This document shows, piece by piece, positions 1-6,256 of a stretch of 37,245 bases of DNA. Location: positions 1 to 37,245 of the IMG/VR virus record IMGVR_UViG_3300027983_000043; one strand, written 5' to 3'. The notes beneath the pieces were generated by a model. It searched no databases. It saw nothing but the letters and a program-made list of their open reading frames with translations, and had not been told where the DNA came from. The position numbers and the translations under genes are program-made. The DNA comes from a virus. The first letter of the stretch is position 1, and each line of letters opens with the position of its first letter.

Positions 1-1
1 C

Positions 2-985
2 ACGACAAGTTCCGTCGTCAGAACTACAGACCTGAACGTAGCTCGCGATATGGATCTGCAAGGTGAATTCACTGTCCCTATCGCCGAATGGGCCGGTTCC
101 GGCACTGTGAATCTCGGTGCAAATGATTACGAGGTTGCCTACACGACTGGCTCTTGGGACGCTGACAGCACTGCAACAGCCTACGGTTGGACCGGCGCAA
201 CGATCTCTGGGGATTTTGCAACAACCTTTAGATCTAAAACCGTCACATGGCAAACGCCTATCCAGAATGGCGAAGAGGTTGTGTTATGGATGAAGCCTAC
301 CGCTGGACCATGGCAACCAGCAGCATTCATCCAATCAGGTAACAACATATCTTTACAGCCTTTCAATTACACAACAGGCACGGGCGGTGCGGAAAGCTTT
401 GGCTTTTCTGTAGTAAATACATCCACGACTACAACACGTGTCAATTTTGGTCGATATGGATCAGCTAATATGGCGGGTGCAGCACGTGGCTGGAACTCTG
501 ACTTCCTCAACTACCAGTGGGCGGTGGTTAAGGGAAAAATTGGCAGTGCAGTCGGCTTCTCACTAGCTACGGCGACTGAGAGTGGTTTGGTTAAGGCAAA
601 TAGAATACAGAAAAAGACTGCCTCAGGTTCTTGGTCTTCGAATACGTCAAGTATAATTACATTCAGCAATTTAACTTTGGGCGTCGTCTACCGGATAACC
701 TATGCAGGTGTGCGAGTGTACCGAACTGCAAGCGGCGGGATAGGTGCATTAACCGTCCTGCACAACTCGGTTGATATTGTGAACGGGACATATCATCCGG
801 GACTAGGTGATACTGGCAGCACAACTGAATCGGCGGAAGTTATTAACGGTCTGGAATCTTCCGCAATTTTTACGGCAGCAGCAACAACGGTTACCATTGA
901 TGTAAAAGCCGGTAGCGGCGGAGTTATAGACGCATATGCCTTTTTAGAAGAACTAAACAACTACAGCATAACTACAGCTTGGTGA
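2..985 (+). CDS. Tail fibre / tail-associated protein, C-terminal part (5' end cut by window)
   Basis: The frame is already open at base 2 and runs into the first in-frame ATG (base 50) without a stop, with protein-like sequence (TTDLNVARDMDLQGEF), so the gene very probably starts left of the window. The visible 327 residues are rich in Gly, Ser, Thr, Ala and aromatic residues with alternating beta-type patterns and almost no Cys. This is typical of tail fibres and other trimeric receptor-binding proteins. The stretch around WDADSTATAYGW and the later GDFATTFRSKTVTWQTPIQ resembles a module I associate with distal fibre regions of many phages. There are no enzymatic motifs. The lipoprotein gene follows after 4 bases, so the two are probably co-transcribed. 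Function is inferred from composition and position next to the lysis genes. Confidence 0.7.
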   Translation, partial: TTSSVVRTTDLNVARDMDLQGEFTVPIAEWAGSGTVNLGANDYEVAYTTGSWDADSTATAYGWTGATISGDFATTFRSKTVTWQTPIQNGEEVVLWMKPTAGPWQPAAFIQSGNNISLQPFNYTTGTGGAESFGFSVVNTSTTTTRVNFGRYGSANMAGAARGWNSDFLNYQWAVVKGKIGSAVGFSLATATESGLVKANRIQKKTASGSWSSNTSSIITFSNLTLGVVYRITYAGVRVYRTASGGIGALTVLHNSVDIVNGTYHPGLGDTGSTTESAEVINGLESSAIFTAAATTVTIDVKAGSGGVIDAYAFLEELNNYSITTAW

Positions 986-989
986 ACTA

Positions 990-1889
990 ATGAACCTCCT
1001 CCCATTCCTACTCCTACTGACCTCCTGCTCATACCTCACTAAACACGAGGGTAAGCAGACGGACGCGAGTTTGCCGTTGGACGGTTTGCGTGAGAAATAT
1101 AATGCGGTTTATCAGGAGGTTTTAGATGGACTTGACCCAGCTACAGGATGGATCAGCCATATTGACTGCGATAGTTTGCTTTGGAACGGCTTAGCATGTT
1201 CACTAGGTTTCCCCGTGAATATCGAGTTAGCAGAATACGAACCTGGCTTAATGGGAAGGCGTCCGAGAGAACCGCATGGGCAATGTTTTACTGAAGAAAA
1301 TGGCGATGTCGGTTCAAAAAGCTCAATGTCACGTGATTCAGCTACGGGATATCTTTCTTGTCTCTGGGGGAGGAAAGATCTGTTAGCTATGCAGCGGTTT
1401 GCTACTAGGTCGGAAAATAACGATTGGTTTATTGGAATACCTAAAGATCGTTTTTTTGAAACAAATCTCTATTTCAATCTCGCTGGATTACTTGGGAGAA
1501 TGATTTACGTAGCAAGTTCCGGGGCCGACGATAGATACTACCGAAGGACCGGATATCTCTACCCACCTGTTGAGAAAGACTTTGAACGTAACATACAAAC
1601 TCAGGGAATCTTGTTACAAGACGGCGTTGATGCGGCATACAATCTTACAACAGCTATAAACAAAGAAATGCTTGATAGGTTAAAGGAGAATGCGGCTGCT
1701 TATCCTGATGATTTTCTTTTTAGCGCGGCACTGGGGCGTTTCACAGGTGATCAGTCTCGCGCACTGGATCTTCTCCTATCTGACACTCTGGTTTGTCCGT
1801 CATACGCACGCGGTGAAAGGCCGGACGTTTACTGTAAAATTATTTGGATTCAAGCAGCTAAAATAGTGCTTGATCATTTAGATGATTAA
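990..1889 (+). CDS. Putative phage-encoded lipoprotein, unknown function
   Basis: This 299-residue protein begins [16 protein letters not shown], a short hydrophobic leader ending in a lipobox-like L-T-S-C with Cys13 as the expected lipidated residue. The rest is soluble, with several cysteines (around [15 protein letters not shown] and [16 protein letters not shown]) and helical C-terminal segments. I do not recognise the family. The start lies 4 nt after the tail-fibre stop, so it belongs to the late operon. Its 3' end overlaps the convergent HNH gene by 32 nt. Late phage lipoproteins can act in lysis (o-spanin type) or superinfection exclusion. It is much longer than a typical o-spanin, so exclusion or a virion/host-surface role is as likely. 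The Shine-Dalgarno (SD) sequence is weak, suggesting translational coupling. Confidence 0.75.
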   Translation: MNLLPFLLLLTSCSYLTKHEGKQTDASLPLDGLREKYNAVYQEVLDGLDPATGWISHIDCDSLLWNGLACSLGFPVNIELAEYEPGLMGRRPREPHGQCFTEENGDVGSKSSMSRDSATGYLSCLWGRKDLLAMQRFATRSENNDWFIGIPKDRFFETNLYFNLAGLLGRMIYVASSGADDRYYRRTGYLYPPVEKDFERNIQTQGILLQDGVDAAYNLTTAINKEMLDRLKENAAAYPDDFLFSAALGRFTGDQSRALDLLLSDTLVCPSYARGERPDVYCKIIWIQAAKIVLDHLDD

Positions 1890-2442
1890 CTTCTTTAATT
1901 TTCCTTCGCGCTTCTTTGCATCGTTCGTTTTTGCACGTTCGACATATGCGATAGGGAAGTTGGCTGGGAACAAGGTTTGCTAGTTCTAAAGCGTGACCTT
2001 TTGGACAATGTGTTTTGCTTTGGCAGTGTCTGCGTTTTTTTAGTGCGCAATCTTTATTATTATCAGAAGCAGTCCCGAGAAAGAGATGCGCTGGATTTAC
2101 GCAAGCTGGAACATCGCAAGTGTGACAAACAAAAAGATGGCCTGGATCTATTCCTGAAGCTATTTTGTAGCTTAACCGATGGGCTTTTAAAGGTCTTTTC
2201 CCATCGTTAATTTGGCCGTAGCCATGTTCGTTCTTAGAGCCAACCCAAGGCCAACAGGCGCTGTCGCTGTTTTTGTTTACGTATTTCCAGAATCTTTCAG
2301 CTATGTCGATGCGCGGTCTTGGAGGCTTAGGAATAATGTCGTAAGAGCCGGTTCTTTTTATTCTATAATAGTGCATATAGCAACAACCGGCTGTGCTCGC
2401 TTTCTTTTCACAACCATCTATTTTACATTTTTTGAAAGTCAT
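1858..2442 (-). CDS. Free-standing HNH homing endonuclease
   Basis: The 194-residue product starts [16 protein letters not shown], carrying an N-terminal Cys-rich segment. It then has the classic phage HNH core: [11 protein letters not shown], then [22 protein letters not shown], then TASDNN. The His, Asn and His catalytic and metal positions are visible, and CHTC plus CVNP can bind structural zinc. The C-terminal region [10 protein letters not shown]...CRTCKNERC is a second zinc-binding module common in this family. I place the start at the ATG preceded by AAGGGG, not at a longer upstream start. It is antisense to the late genes, its 3' end overlaps the lipoprotein gene by 32 nt, and it separates the tail genes from the holin pair. 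This is typical of a mobile homing gene inserted into a neighbour's operon. Confidence 0.9.
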   Translation of the reverse strand: MTFKKCKIDGCEKKASTAGCCYMHYYRIKRTGSYDIIPKPPRPRIDIAERFWKYVNKNSDSACWPWVGSKNEHGYGQINDGKRPLKAHRLSYKIASGIDPGHLFVCHTCDVPACVNPAHLFLGTASDNNKDCALKKRRHCQSKTHCPKGHALELANLVPSQLPYRICRTCKNERCKEARRKIKEVNHLNDQALF

Positions 2443-2568
2443 AAAACCCCTTAGTAAAGTAGCCGGAAAATGACACAAGAGTCTAAACCCAGTATAATTT
2501 CAGTATCAGTTATTACATTTTTTTCGAGTATTTTGGAAGTACCGTTCCACGTGAAACAAGGGGATTAA

Positions 2569-2739
2569 ATGGAAATCGAAAAATACATTTCTCAGATAAT
2601 CATTGCCCTGATCACGGGTGTTGTCGGCTATATCGTTAACAAAATCGAGAGAGTAAGAGAATCGCAGGTCGATCTAAAGAAAGACCTCGATATCGCTTTT
2701 AAGAAAATACGTGCATTAGAAGGGGAAGAACGTGAGTGA
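2569..2739 (+). CDS. Small single-TM protein with coiled coil, candidate lysis accessory
   Basis: This 56-residue ORF begins at an ATG preceded by AAGGGGATTAA, a strong SD of the type seen at several other genes here. The product has an N-terminal hydrophobic helix (YISQIIIALITGVVGYIV) followed by a charged heptad-like helix (RESQVDLKKDLDIAFKKIRAL). The stop overlaps the GTG start of the next, holin-like gene by 8 nt, so the two are translationally coupled. One TM followed by a coiled coil is seen in small phage lysis accessory and i-spanin-like proteins. No family is recognised with certainty, so the lysis role is inferred from topology and neighbour. Confidence 0.7.
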   Translation: MEIEKYISQIIIALITGVVGYIVNKIERVRESQVDLKKDLDIAFKKIRALEGEERE

Positions 2740-2953
2740 AGAACAAATACAAGCTGGAAGCGTAAGCGGAAAACCGATCTACGTATCTAAGACCATGATC
2801 GCAGCAGGACTAACTGCAATCGCGCCGTATATCCCGTATGTCAGAGACTGGGTGCAGGCTGATCCAACTTCTGCAATGACCGTAGCTGGAATTTTGTTTG
2901 CGGTTCTACGTCTGGTATCGACGAAAAAGCTTGAGTGGAAAATAAAATTTTAA
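2732..2953 (+). CDS. Holin-like membrane protein
   Basis: The 73-residue product starts at GTG, overlapping the previous stop. The segment KPIYVSKTMIAAGLTAIAPYIPYV is a hydrophobic helix with the K-P-x-Y-x-S-K-T pattern I associate with a widespread group of small phage holin-like proteins. A second hydrophobic stretch (SAMTVAGILFAVLRLVS) is followed by a positively charged tail (TKKLEWKIKF). Two TM helices, small size and a basic C terminus fit a class II-type holin. It would permeabilise the inner membrane and release the endolysin, whose candidate gene is far away at 13.6-14.0 kb. Its 3' end overlaps a convergent minus-strand ORF by 113 nt. Confidence 0.65.
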   Translation: MSEEQIQAGSVSGKPIYVSKTMIAAGLTAIAPYIPYVRDWVQADPTSAMTVAGILFAVLRLVSTKKLEWKIKF

Positions 2954-3095
2954 GTCTCTTAATTTCTGCCAGTAAGACCGGGATATCTTGTACGAGCTTG
3001 TAGGCTGCGGCGCTACATGACAGGATATCCTGCAACTTTCGCGGCGAGATTGAGCAGTATCTGGTGCGTATGATGTTTATTTCTTCGGGGGTCAT
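2841..3095 (-). CDS. Small early protein, last gene of minus-strand operon
   Basis: This 84-residue ORF begins MTPEEINIIRTRYCSISPRK with SD AGGAAACTAA. The ATG shares ATGA with the stop of the preceding gene. The first half looks like a small phage helical protein (VQDIPVLLAEIKRLK, common near the ends of short phage proteins). The second half is out of character and is antisense to the holin gene, so the ORF probably ran on after losing an earlier stop. No function is recognised. The start is well supported; the C-terminal third could be a chance extension. Confidence 0.55.
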   Translation of the reverse strand: MTPEEINIIRTRYCSISPRKLQDILSCSAAAYKLVQDIPVLLAEIKRLKILFSTQAFSSIPDVEPQTKFQLRSLQKLDQPAPSL

Positions 3096-3307
3096 TTAGT
3101 TTCCTTCAGTTTTTCAAGTGCTTTATCTAAGTTACCCCAATATAAGTTACTTTCAGTATCCATAAGATCAGAGTATTTCCACATGACCTTATCTGCCGCT
3201 TTCCAAAGCTCAATCAAAAGGGGAACGACCGACATTATTTCGGTGTCATTCGCTGGTGATTTGTATTTCCTGCCGTCGTAGGTTCTTTGTAAGTCGTCGG
3301 GGGTCAT
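3092..3307 (-). CDS. Small early protein, unknown
   Basis: The 71-residue product begins MTPDDLQRTYDGRKYK. The chosen ATG has a well-placed SD (GAGGAAACGAA) and shares ATGA with the stop of the upstream gene; a longer open frame upstream lacks an SD. The first residues, MTP, and the ending ETK* mirror neighbouring genes because the SD of the next gene is encoded in the C-terminal codons. The protein is helical, with VVPLLIELWKAADKVMWKY and LDKALEKLKE, and has no Cys. It belongs to the coupled array downstream of RecE/RecT. No function is assigned. Confidence 0.65.
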   Translation of the reverse strand: MTPDDLQRTYDGRKYKSPANDTEIMSVVPLLIELWKAADKVMWKYSDLMDTESNLYWGNLDKALEKLKETK

Positions 3308-3549
3308 TTCGTTTCCTCGTCCAAAGTCCAAGCTGCTATCCGTGCAAGTTCTTGTCCTGTGTGCTGGCACTCTGATCCTGTCACTGCAATTGACAATGAT
3401 CTGTGCGAGTGCTGGAGTTCTCCGTTTATACCTGTTGCCTTGTCTAAGATAATTCGGGCAATGTTTTTGTCCATTTTGTACTCCGTATAACCATCGCTCC
3501 GTTTTACGAATTCCCTACCGTTTGAGTCAAATCCTGTCGTCCAGCTCAT
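3304..3549 (-). CDS. Small early protein, unknown
   Basis: This 81-residue ORF starts MSWTTGFDSNGREFVKR at an ATG with SD GAGGAAACG that overlaps the upstream stop (ATGA). It ends DEETK*. The 15 bases 3304-3318 (its own end) and 3546-3560 (the preceding gene's end) are identical, so the two junctions are copies. The middle (DKNIARIILDKATGINGELQHSHRS) is probably helical. There are no recognised motifs. It is likely an early accessory protein of the RecE/RecT operon. Confidence 0.65.
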   Translation of the reverse strand: MSWTTGFDSNGREFVKRSDGYTEYKMDKNIARIILDKATGINGELQHSHRSLSIAVTGSECQHTGQELARIAAWTLDEETK

Positions 3550-3740
3550 TTCGTTTCCTCTTCCATCCATTTGCGACACTTGATTAGATGCTCGATAATT
3601 TTCTCCAACTCGTCCATATCTAAAGTATCTAAACCGCATTCGTTTCTAAACTCGACAAGCTTGCGTACTTTTTTATCTGCCTTCCAATTTTTGCAGGTGA
3701 CTTTAAAAAGGAAAGTTTTTAGTTGGCGGGGTTTAGTCAT
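3546..3740 (-). CDS. Small basic early protein, unknown
   Basis: This 64-residue ORF begins MTKPRQLKTFLFKVTCKNWK at an ATG placed 2 nt after the upstream stop (TGAAGATG), with SD GGAGGG. A TTG two codons earlier would give MKM, but the ATG has the better context. The N-terminal half is strongly basic and the C-terminal half (MDELEKIIEHLIKCRKW) is helical, ending EEETK*. Basic N-terminal composition allows nucleic-acid binding but no fold is recognised. Confidence 0.6.
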   Translation of the reverse strand: MTKPRQLKTFLFKVTCKNWKADKKVRKLVEFRNECGLDTLDMDELEKIIEHLIKCRKWMEEETK

Positions 3741-3742
3741 CT

Positions 3743-3988
3743 TCAACTTTCGCCCTCCACAAGCCTAAGTGCTCTCTCTGCCCAATACTCTAATCTGTGT
3801 GAATCGTCTCCGTTGTAACATGACTCTACACTTGATATGTCTCTGATAAAATCAGCCATTGTCTGCAAACATTGTTTGCAATTTGCTTCGCCGCAGTCTT
3901 CAGAATACCTGTGCTCAGATTCATATGTGCCACAAACCACTGCGGTATCCGCTGGTCCTTTTTGTCTAAGGGTCAGATGTATTGTCAT
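3743..3988 (-). CDS. Small Cys-containing early protein, unknown
   Basis: The 81-residue product begins MTIHLTLRQKGPADTAVVCG, with SD CTAGAGG. The start overlaps the upstream stop as ATGA. The middle carries EDCGEANCKQCLQT, where C-x4-C-x2-C could bind a metal, and the C-terminal SHRLEYWAERALRLVEGES is helical. It ends GES*, its last codons encoding the SD of the next gene. No family is recognised. Confidence 0.65.
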   Translation of the reverse strand: MTIHLTLRQKGPADTAVVCGTYESEHRYSEDCGEANCKQCLQTMADFIRDISSVESCYNGDDSHRLEYWAERALRLVEGES

Positions 3989-4155
3989 TTCTTTTCCTCT
4001 AGTTTAACCGTCCCACGGTAGTCACAGGACGGATCTTTCCCGCCGCCGATAAAAGTGCACCAAACGTCTCCCCGCTGATTTAAAAGAATCGTACTACAAC
4101 ACTTTGGACACCTTGGAGCGACTAAAAGAATCGGCCATTGTTTTTGTTCACTCAT
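3985..4155 (-). CDS. Zinc-ribbon small protein
   Basis: This 56-residue protein starts MSEQKQWPILLVAPRCPKCC at an ATG nested 8 nt inside the previous gene's end (ATGAGTGA). The pattern C-P-K-C ... V-W-C ... S-C-D-Y is a compact zinc ribbon, as in many phage transcription- or DNA-associated small proteins. A longer frame upstream exists, but the SD GAGGTTGAAG precedes this ATG. It is translationally coupled within the early array. Zinc binding is inferred from the motif; the role is unknown. Confidence 0.65.
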   Translation of the reverse strand: MSEQKQWPILLVAPRCPKCCSTILLNQRGDVWCTFIGGGKDPSCDYRGTVKLEEKK

Positions 4156-4375
4156 CTTCAACCTCAATAACCACGGCATGTTTCTTTTTAAATTTGTCGC
4201 AGGCATGATCAGAGGACGATGGGCCTTTTGAATAACCCGTCATGTTTCTGTGCTCTCTTGGGCATTCAGATGTTTTCATCCAATGGTCACATCTCCCGCA
4301 TTCATTTATTAAGCCTTCAATTTTCGCTTTATCGATTAGGGCCATTGTTATTGCATAACGAAGATCTTCACTCAT
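4148..4375 (-). CDS. Small Cys-rich protein
   Basis: The 75-residue product starts MSEDLRYAITMALIDK at an ATG overlapping the previous stop by 8 nt. It carries CGRCDHW...SECPRE...HACDKF, a C-x2-C ... C-P ... C-x-K-F arrangement that I recognise as a recurrent type of small putative zinc-binding phage protein. It ends VIEVEDE*, exactly as the preceding gene does, because the 22-nt junctions 4147-4168 and 4367-4388 are identical. No biochemical function is known to me. Confidence 0.65.
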   Translation of the reverse strand: MSEDLRYAITMALIDKAKIEGLINECGRCDHWMKTSECPREHRNMTGYSKGPSSSDHACDKFKKKHAVVIEVEDE

Positions 4376-4517
4376 CTTCAACCTCAATGACTCCAGTAGC
4401 ATTACAAATCTGACATTGAATAATTACAGGTTCGCCGCAACATTCGTCGCTCCCCATTCCGCAACATTCCTGTGTCGCACCGTAGCCACCGCAGTGATGG
4501 CATTTTTGTTCAGTCAT
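4368..4517 (-). CDS. DnaJ-type Cys-rich mini zinc-finger protein
   Basis: This 49-residue protein starts MTEQKCHHCGGYGATQECCG. It contains two C-x2-C-x-G-x-G-like knuckles (CHHCGGYG and CQICNATG) enclosing a further Cys-rich loop (ECCGMGSDECCG). This resembles a single DnaJ zinc-finger unit without any J domain. It ends VIEVEDE*. The start lies in the 8-nt overlap ATGACTGA with the upstream gene. Such mini-DnaJ fingers are frequent among small phage proteins; the target is unknown. Confidence 0.65.
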   Translation of the reverse strand: MTEQKCHHCGGYGATQECCGMGSDECCGEPVIIQCQICNATGVIEVEDE

Positions 4518-4779
4518 CTTCGACCTCTTTTTGTAACCGCGGGAAAAACCGAACATCGTAATCAGCAGTAACGTTGTATTTAAATACCCTTCCTGGGTCA
4601 TCTACAGCCCGGACTTCGACGATAAGATTAAAATCATTAGCGTCACAATCCCCGTCACCCTGATCCCAATACTCTTCTGCTACGGTATGTGCCACATCTT
4701 CTATACTCCACGTATTGCCTAAAAACTCTTGCCATTGGTCGCCGTGATTTTCATGCCGGTATTCATACTTAGGTTTCAT
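4510..4779 (-). CDS. Small acidic early protein, unknown
   Basis: The 89-residue product begins MKPKYEYRHENHGDQWQEF and is strongly acidic in the middle (EEYWDQGDGDCDANDFN) and at its end (KEVEDD*). It starts at an ATG that overlaps the upstream stop (ATGA), with SD GAGG in the end of the upstream gene. An acidic DNA-mimic role is possible from charge alone, but no family is recognised. Confidence 0.65.
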   Translation of the reverse strand: MKPKYEYRHENHGDQWQEFLGNTWSIEDVAHTVAEEYWDQGDGDCDANDFNLIVEVRAVDDPGRVFKYNVTADYDVRFFPRLQKEVEDD

Positions 4780-5123
4780 TCCTCAACCTCAACGACCACG
4801 GCTGGGTATTCAGTAATTAAGCGAATAGCACGCTCTGGTTTTGTCTCGTACAAATCGGAAGTAATCCAGTAGGTATGATTACTAATGTTTCTGCACAAAG
4901 CTGGATACAGCTTCACCGTTTTCTTTTCAGGCGGGAGAATGTCGTAAACGGATTCTCTACCACTGTCGCTGAAACTACCGCTCAAAAATCTAACTTGTAT
5001 TATCTCGGTTTTCAAACACATAAATATTAACTGTGACCTAGCCTTAGCCTCCGGTGCGTACATCAAAAACTTGTACTCTTTGCCATCTCTGTCTCTGTAA
5101 ATCTCACCCACTTTAAATATCAC
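4776..5123 (-). CDS. Small early protein (MIFKVGEIY start), unknown
   Basis: I choose the GTG at 5123, preceded by GAGGAGAGGAGACGAG. Its coding start MIFKVGEIYRDRDGKEYKF resembles the start of a small beta-barrel domain. A TTG at 5156 would add 11 residues but would overlap the upstream gene by 44 nt. The choice is supported by a related copy of this start (MKFKVGENV) in the minigene at 5412-5441. The 115-residue protein is mixed beta with two cysteines and ends VVVEVEE*. Function is unknown. Confidence 0.6.
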   Translation of the reverse strand: MIFKVGEIYRDRDGKEYKFLMYAPEAKARSQLIFMCLKTEIIQVRFLSGSFSDSGRESVYDILPPEKKTVKLYPALCRNISNHTYWITSDLYETKPERAIRLITEYPAVVVEVEE

Positions 5124-5415
5124 CTCGTCTCCTCTCCTCGGTGCGGAGTTCTTCAATAGATTTTTCGAGTCGTTTTATACGTTCCTGAAGAACTGGAAAT
5201 TCATTGAATCGGTTAACCAGTTCGATAGAAACCAACATACATTCATCTGTATATTCCCTAGCAGGAAACTGCATCCATGGCTGAATGAAATAGAAGTCTT
5301 TTTTCGATGTGAACTCACAAAAGTCAAAGCTTTTGTCGAATTCGTAAAAAATATCGAAGCCCTTCCCGTTGACAGTGTTTTTGGCAGACAGTCTAAGCTT
5401 TCCAAAATCTTTCAT
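5113..5415 (-). CDS. Small early protein with C-terminal coiled coil
   Basis: This 100-residue ORF begins MKDFGKLRLSAKNTVNGKG; its ATG shares ATGA with the stop of a 9-codon minigene. The C terminus (LQERIKRLEKSIEELRTEERRR) is a clear coiled coil. The pattern LVSIELVNRFNEFPVLQERIKRLE echoes the helical end of the 2841-3095 gene (DIPVLLAEIKRLK), suggesting a shared helical module. The last codons encode the SD for the next gene. Function is unknown. Confidence 0.6.
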   Translation of the reverse strand: MKDFGKLRLSAKNTVNGKGFDIFYEFDKSFDFCEFTSKKDFYFIQPWMQFPAREYTDECMLVSIELVNRFNEFPVLQERIKRLEKSIEELRTEERRRGDI

Positions 5416-5441
5416 ACGTTCTCACCAACTTTAAATTTCAT
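5412..5441 (-). CDS. Coupled minigene MKFKVGENV (9 codons)
   Basis: A 9-codon reading frame, MKFKVGENV*, begins inside the ATGA stop of the upstream gene and ends in another ATGA, which starts the next gene. Its sequence matches the start of the gene at 4776-5123 (MIFKVGEIY) at both protein and DNA level. It is therefore probably a truncated duplicate retained as a translational coupling leader. The geometry is certain; whether the peptide has a function is unknown. Confidence 0.4.
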   Translation of the reverse strand: MKFKVGENV

Positions 5442-5644
5442 TTCGGATTATCCATTCTAAAAATACATGCCAAGCAAGTAGTCTCACTCCGAGTTTTAAC
5501 CACTTTATTCACCGAACTCGCGTCTTTTCTACAAGCCAGGATGGTTCTCCCGGCCTGTACTCCGACTATGAAATGCGCCCTTTTGTTCTTATCCCTGCCG
5601 AGCGGTTGACCTTCGGGCAGTGGTTTGAATTTCCGTCTATTCAT
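5438..5644 (-). CDS. Small basic Cys-containing early protein
   Basis: The 68-residue product starts MNRRKFKPLPEGQPLGRDKN at an ATG inside an 8-nt overlap (ATGAATAG) with the preceding gene, with GGTG just upstream. It is basic and carries C-x-n-C-x2-C (ILACRKD...TTCLACIFRMDN), which could bind zinc. Four codons of open frame upstream (MVIT, TTG start) are less likely. It ends in ATGA overlapping the minigene. No family is assigned. Confidence 0.6.
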   Translation of the reverse strand: MNRRKFKPLPEGQPLGRDKNKRAHFIVGVQAGRTILACRKDASSVNKVVKTRSETTCLACIFRMDNPK

Positions 5645-5777
5645 CGTTATCACCAAAAACCTTTCCGTAGGCTATTGAAACTACTTTTCCGGCGCAGACG
5701 TTACACAGTGGTTTCCCTTCTATCCAGATGCAGTAGCGCACTGGCTGAGGCTTTTCACACAGCAAACAAATGGGCAT
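5637..5777 (-). CDS. Short zinc-knuckle protein
   Basis: This 46-residue ORF reads MPICLLCEKPQPVRYCIWIE followed by GKPLCNVCAGKVV. The two pairs C-x2-C and C-x2-C, with an extra Cys between, give a compact zinc ribbon. The ATG directly follows AGAAGG. A GTG at 5801 would add MKKFPLRR but lacks an SD. The stop (TAG) overlaps the next gene's ATG by 8 nt, the same geometry as its neighbours, which supports it as a real gene despite its size. Confidence 0.55.
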   Translation of the reverse strand: MPICLLCEKPQPVRYCIWIEGKPLCNVCAGKVVSIAYGKVFGDNDE

Positions 5778-5838
5778 CCTTCTAAGCGGGAATTTTTTCA
5801 CCGTTCAGTGTCATGCCTGCTCTGCTCCGTGGCATTGT

Positions 5839-5994
5839 TCACAGGACGTTCCTCGTATAAGACTTTATATCCCTGAGCGCATTCACCGCGATTGCGAGGC
5901 AGCTGCTAAAGTCGTTATTGGTTTTCACCAGGGTCTCGCAAATATTAATCAAAGCAGAATCGGCGATGGTCTCAATCACTCCACGGAACTCCAT
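5839..5994 (-). CDS. Small early protein, unknown
   Basis: The C-terminal part of this frame reads ETIADSALINICETLVKTNN and looks like a genuine helical protein. The start is uncertain: ATG 5994 gives 51 residues. GTG 5979, inside an 8-nt overlap with the upstream stop (GTGATTGA) and preceded by GGAG, gives 46 and matches the junction style of the array. The longer frame back to 6102 overlaps the upstream gene too far. Between this gene and the next lies a 10-codon frame (MTLNGEKIPA, 5782-5814). Confidence 0.5.
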   Translation of the reverse strand: MEFRGVIETIADSALINICETLVKTNNDFSSCLAIAVNALRDIKSYTRNVL

Positions 5995-6256
5995 TAAGAT
6001 CACACTGGGATCTGTAGTATTTGAGTTCTCCGAGGTGTTTCGCGAAATTTCCGAGTAAATCTCTGATATTTGATTCAATAGAGTCAAGTTCTTCCGTGTC
6101 ATTGATATGCTCCTTTACGCAATCGGTTATGTCTTTGAACAAGTCGGTCATTTCCTCGGCGGTGCTTTGCAGCTGCTTTGCTCTGGACTTGGCGCTGACT
6201 TGAAAGCTCAGGTTCACGCTTTCTGAGTCGCTTTGCGGAATATAGGGCCTAGCCAT
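5972..6256 (-). CDS. Helical early protein downstream of RecT, unknown
   Basis: The 94-residue product starts MARPYIPQSDSESVNLSFQV at an ATG nested 8 nt inside the RecT stop (ATGGCTAG); an earlier ATG at 6265 is less typical of this array. The central region is a long acidic amphipathic helix (EEMTDLFKDITDCVKEHIND, then ELDSIESNIRDLLGNFAKHL). Tight coupling to recT suggests a co-regulated accessory role, but no family is recognised. Confidence 0.65.
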   Translation of the reverse strand: MARPYIPQSDSESVNLSFQVSAKSRAKQLQSTAEEMTDLFKDITDCVKEHINDTEELDSIESNIRDLLGNFAKHLGELKYYRSQCDLNGVPWSD

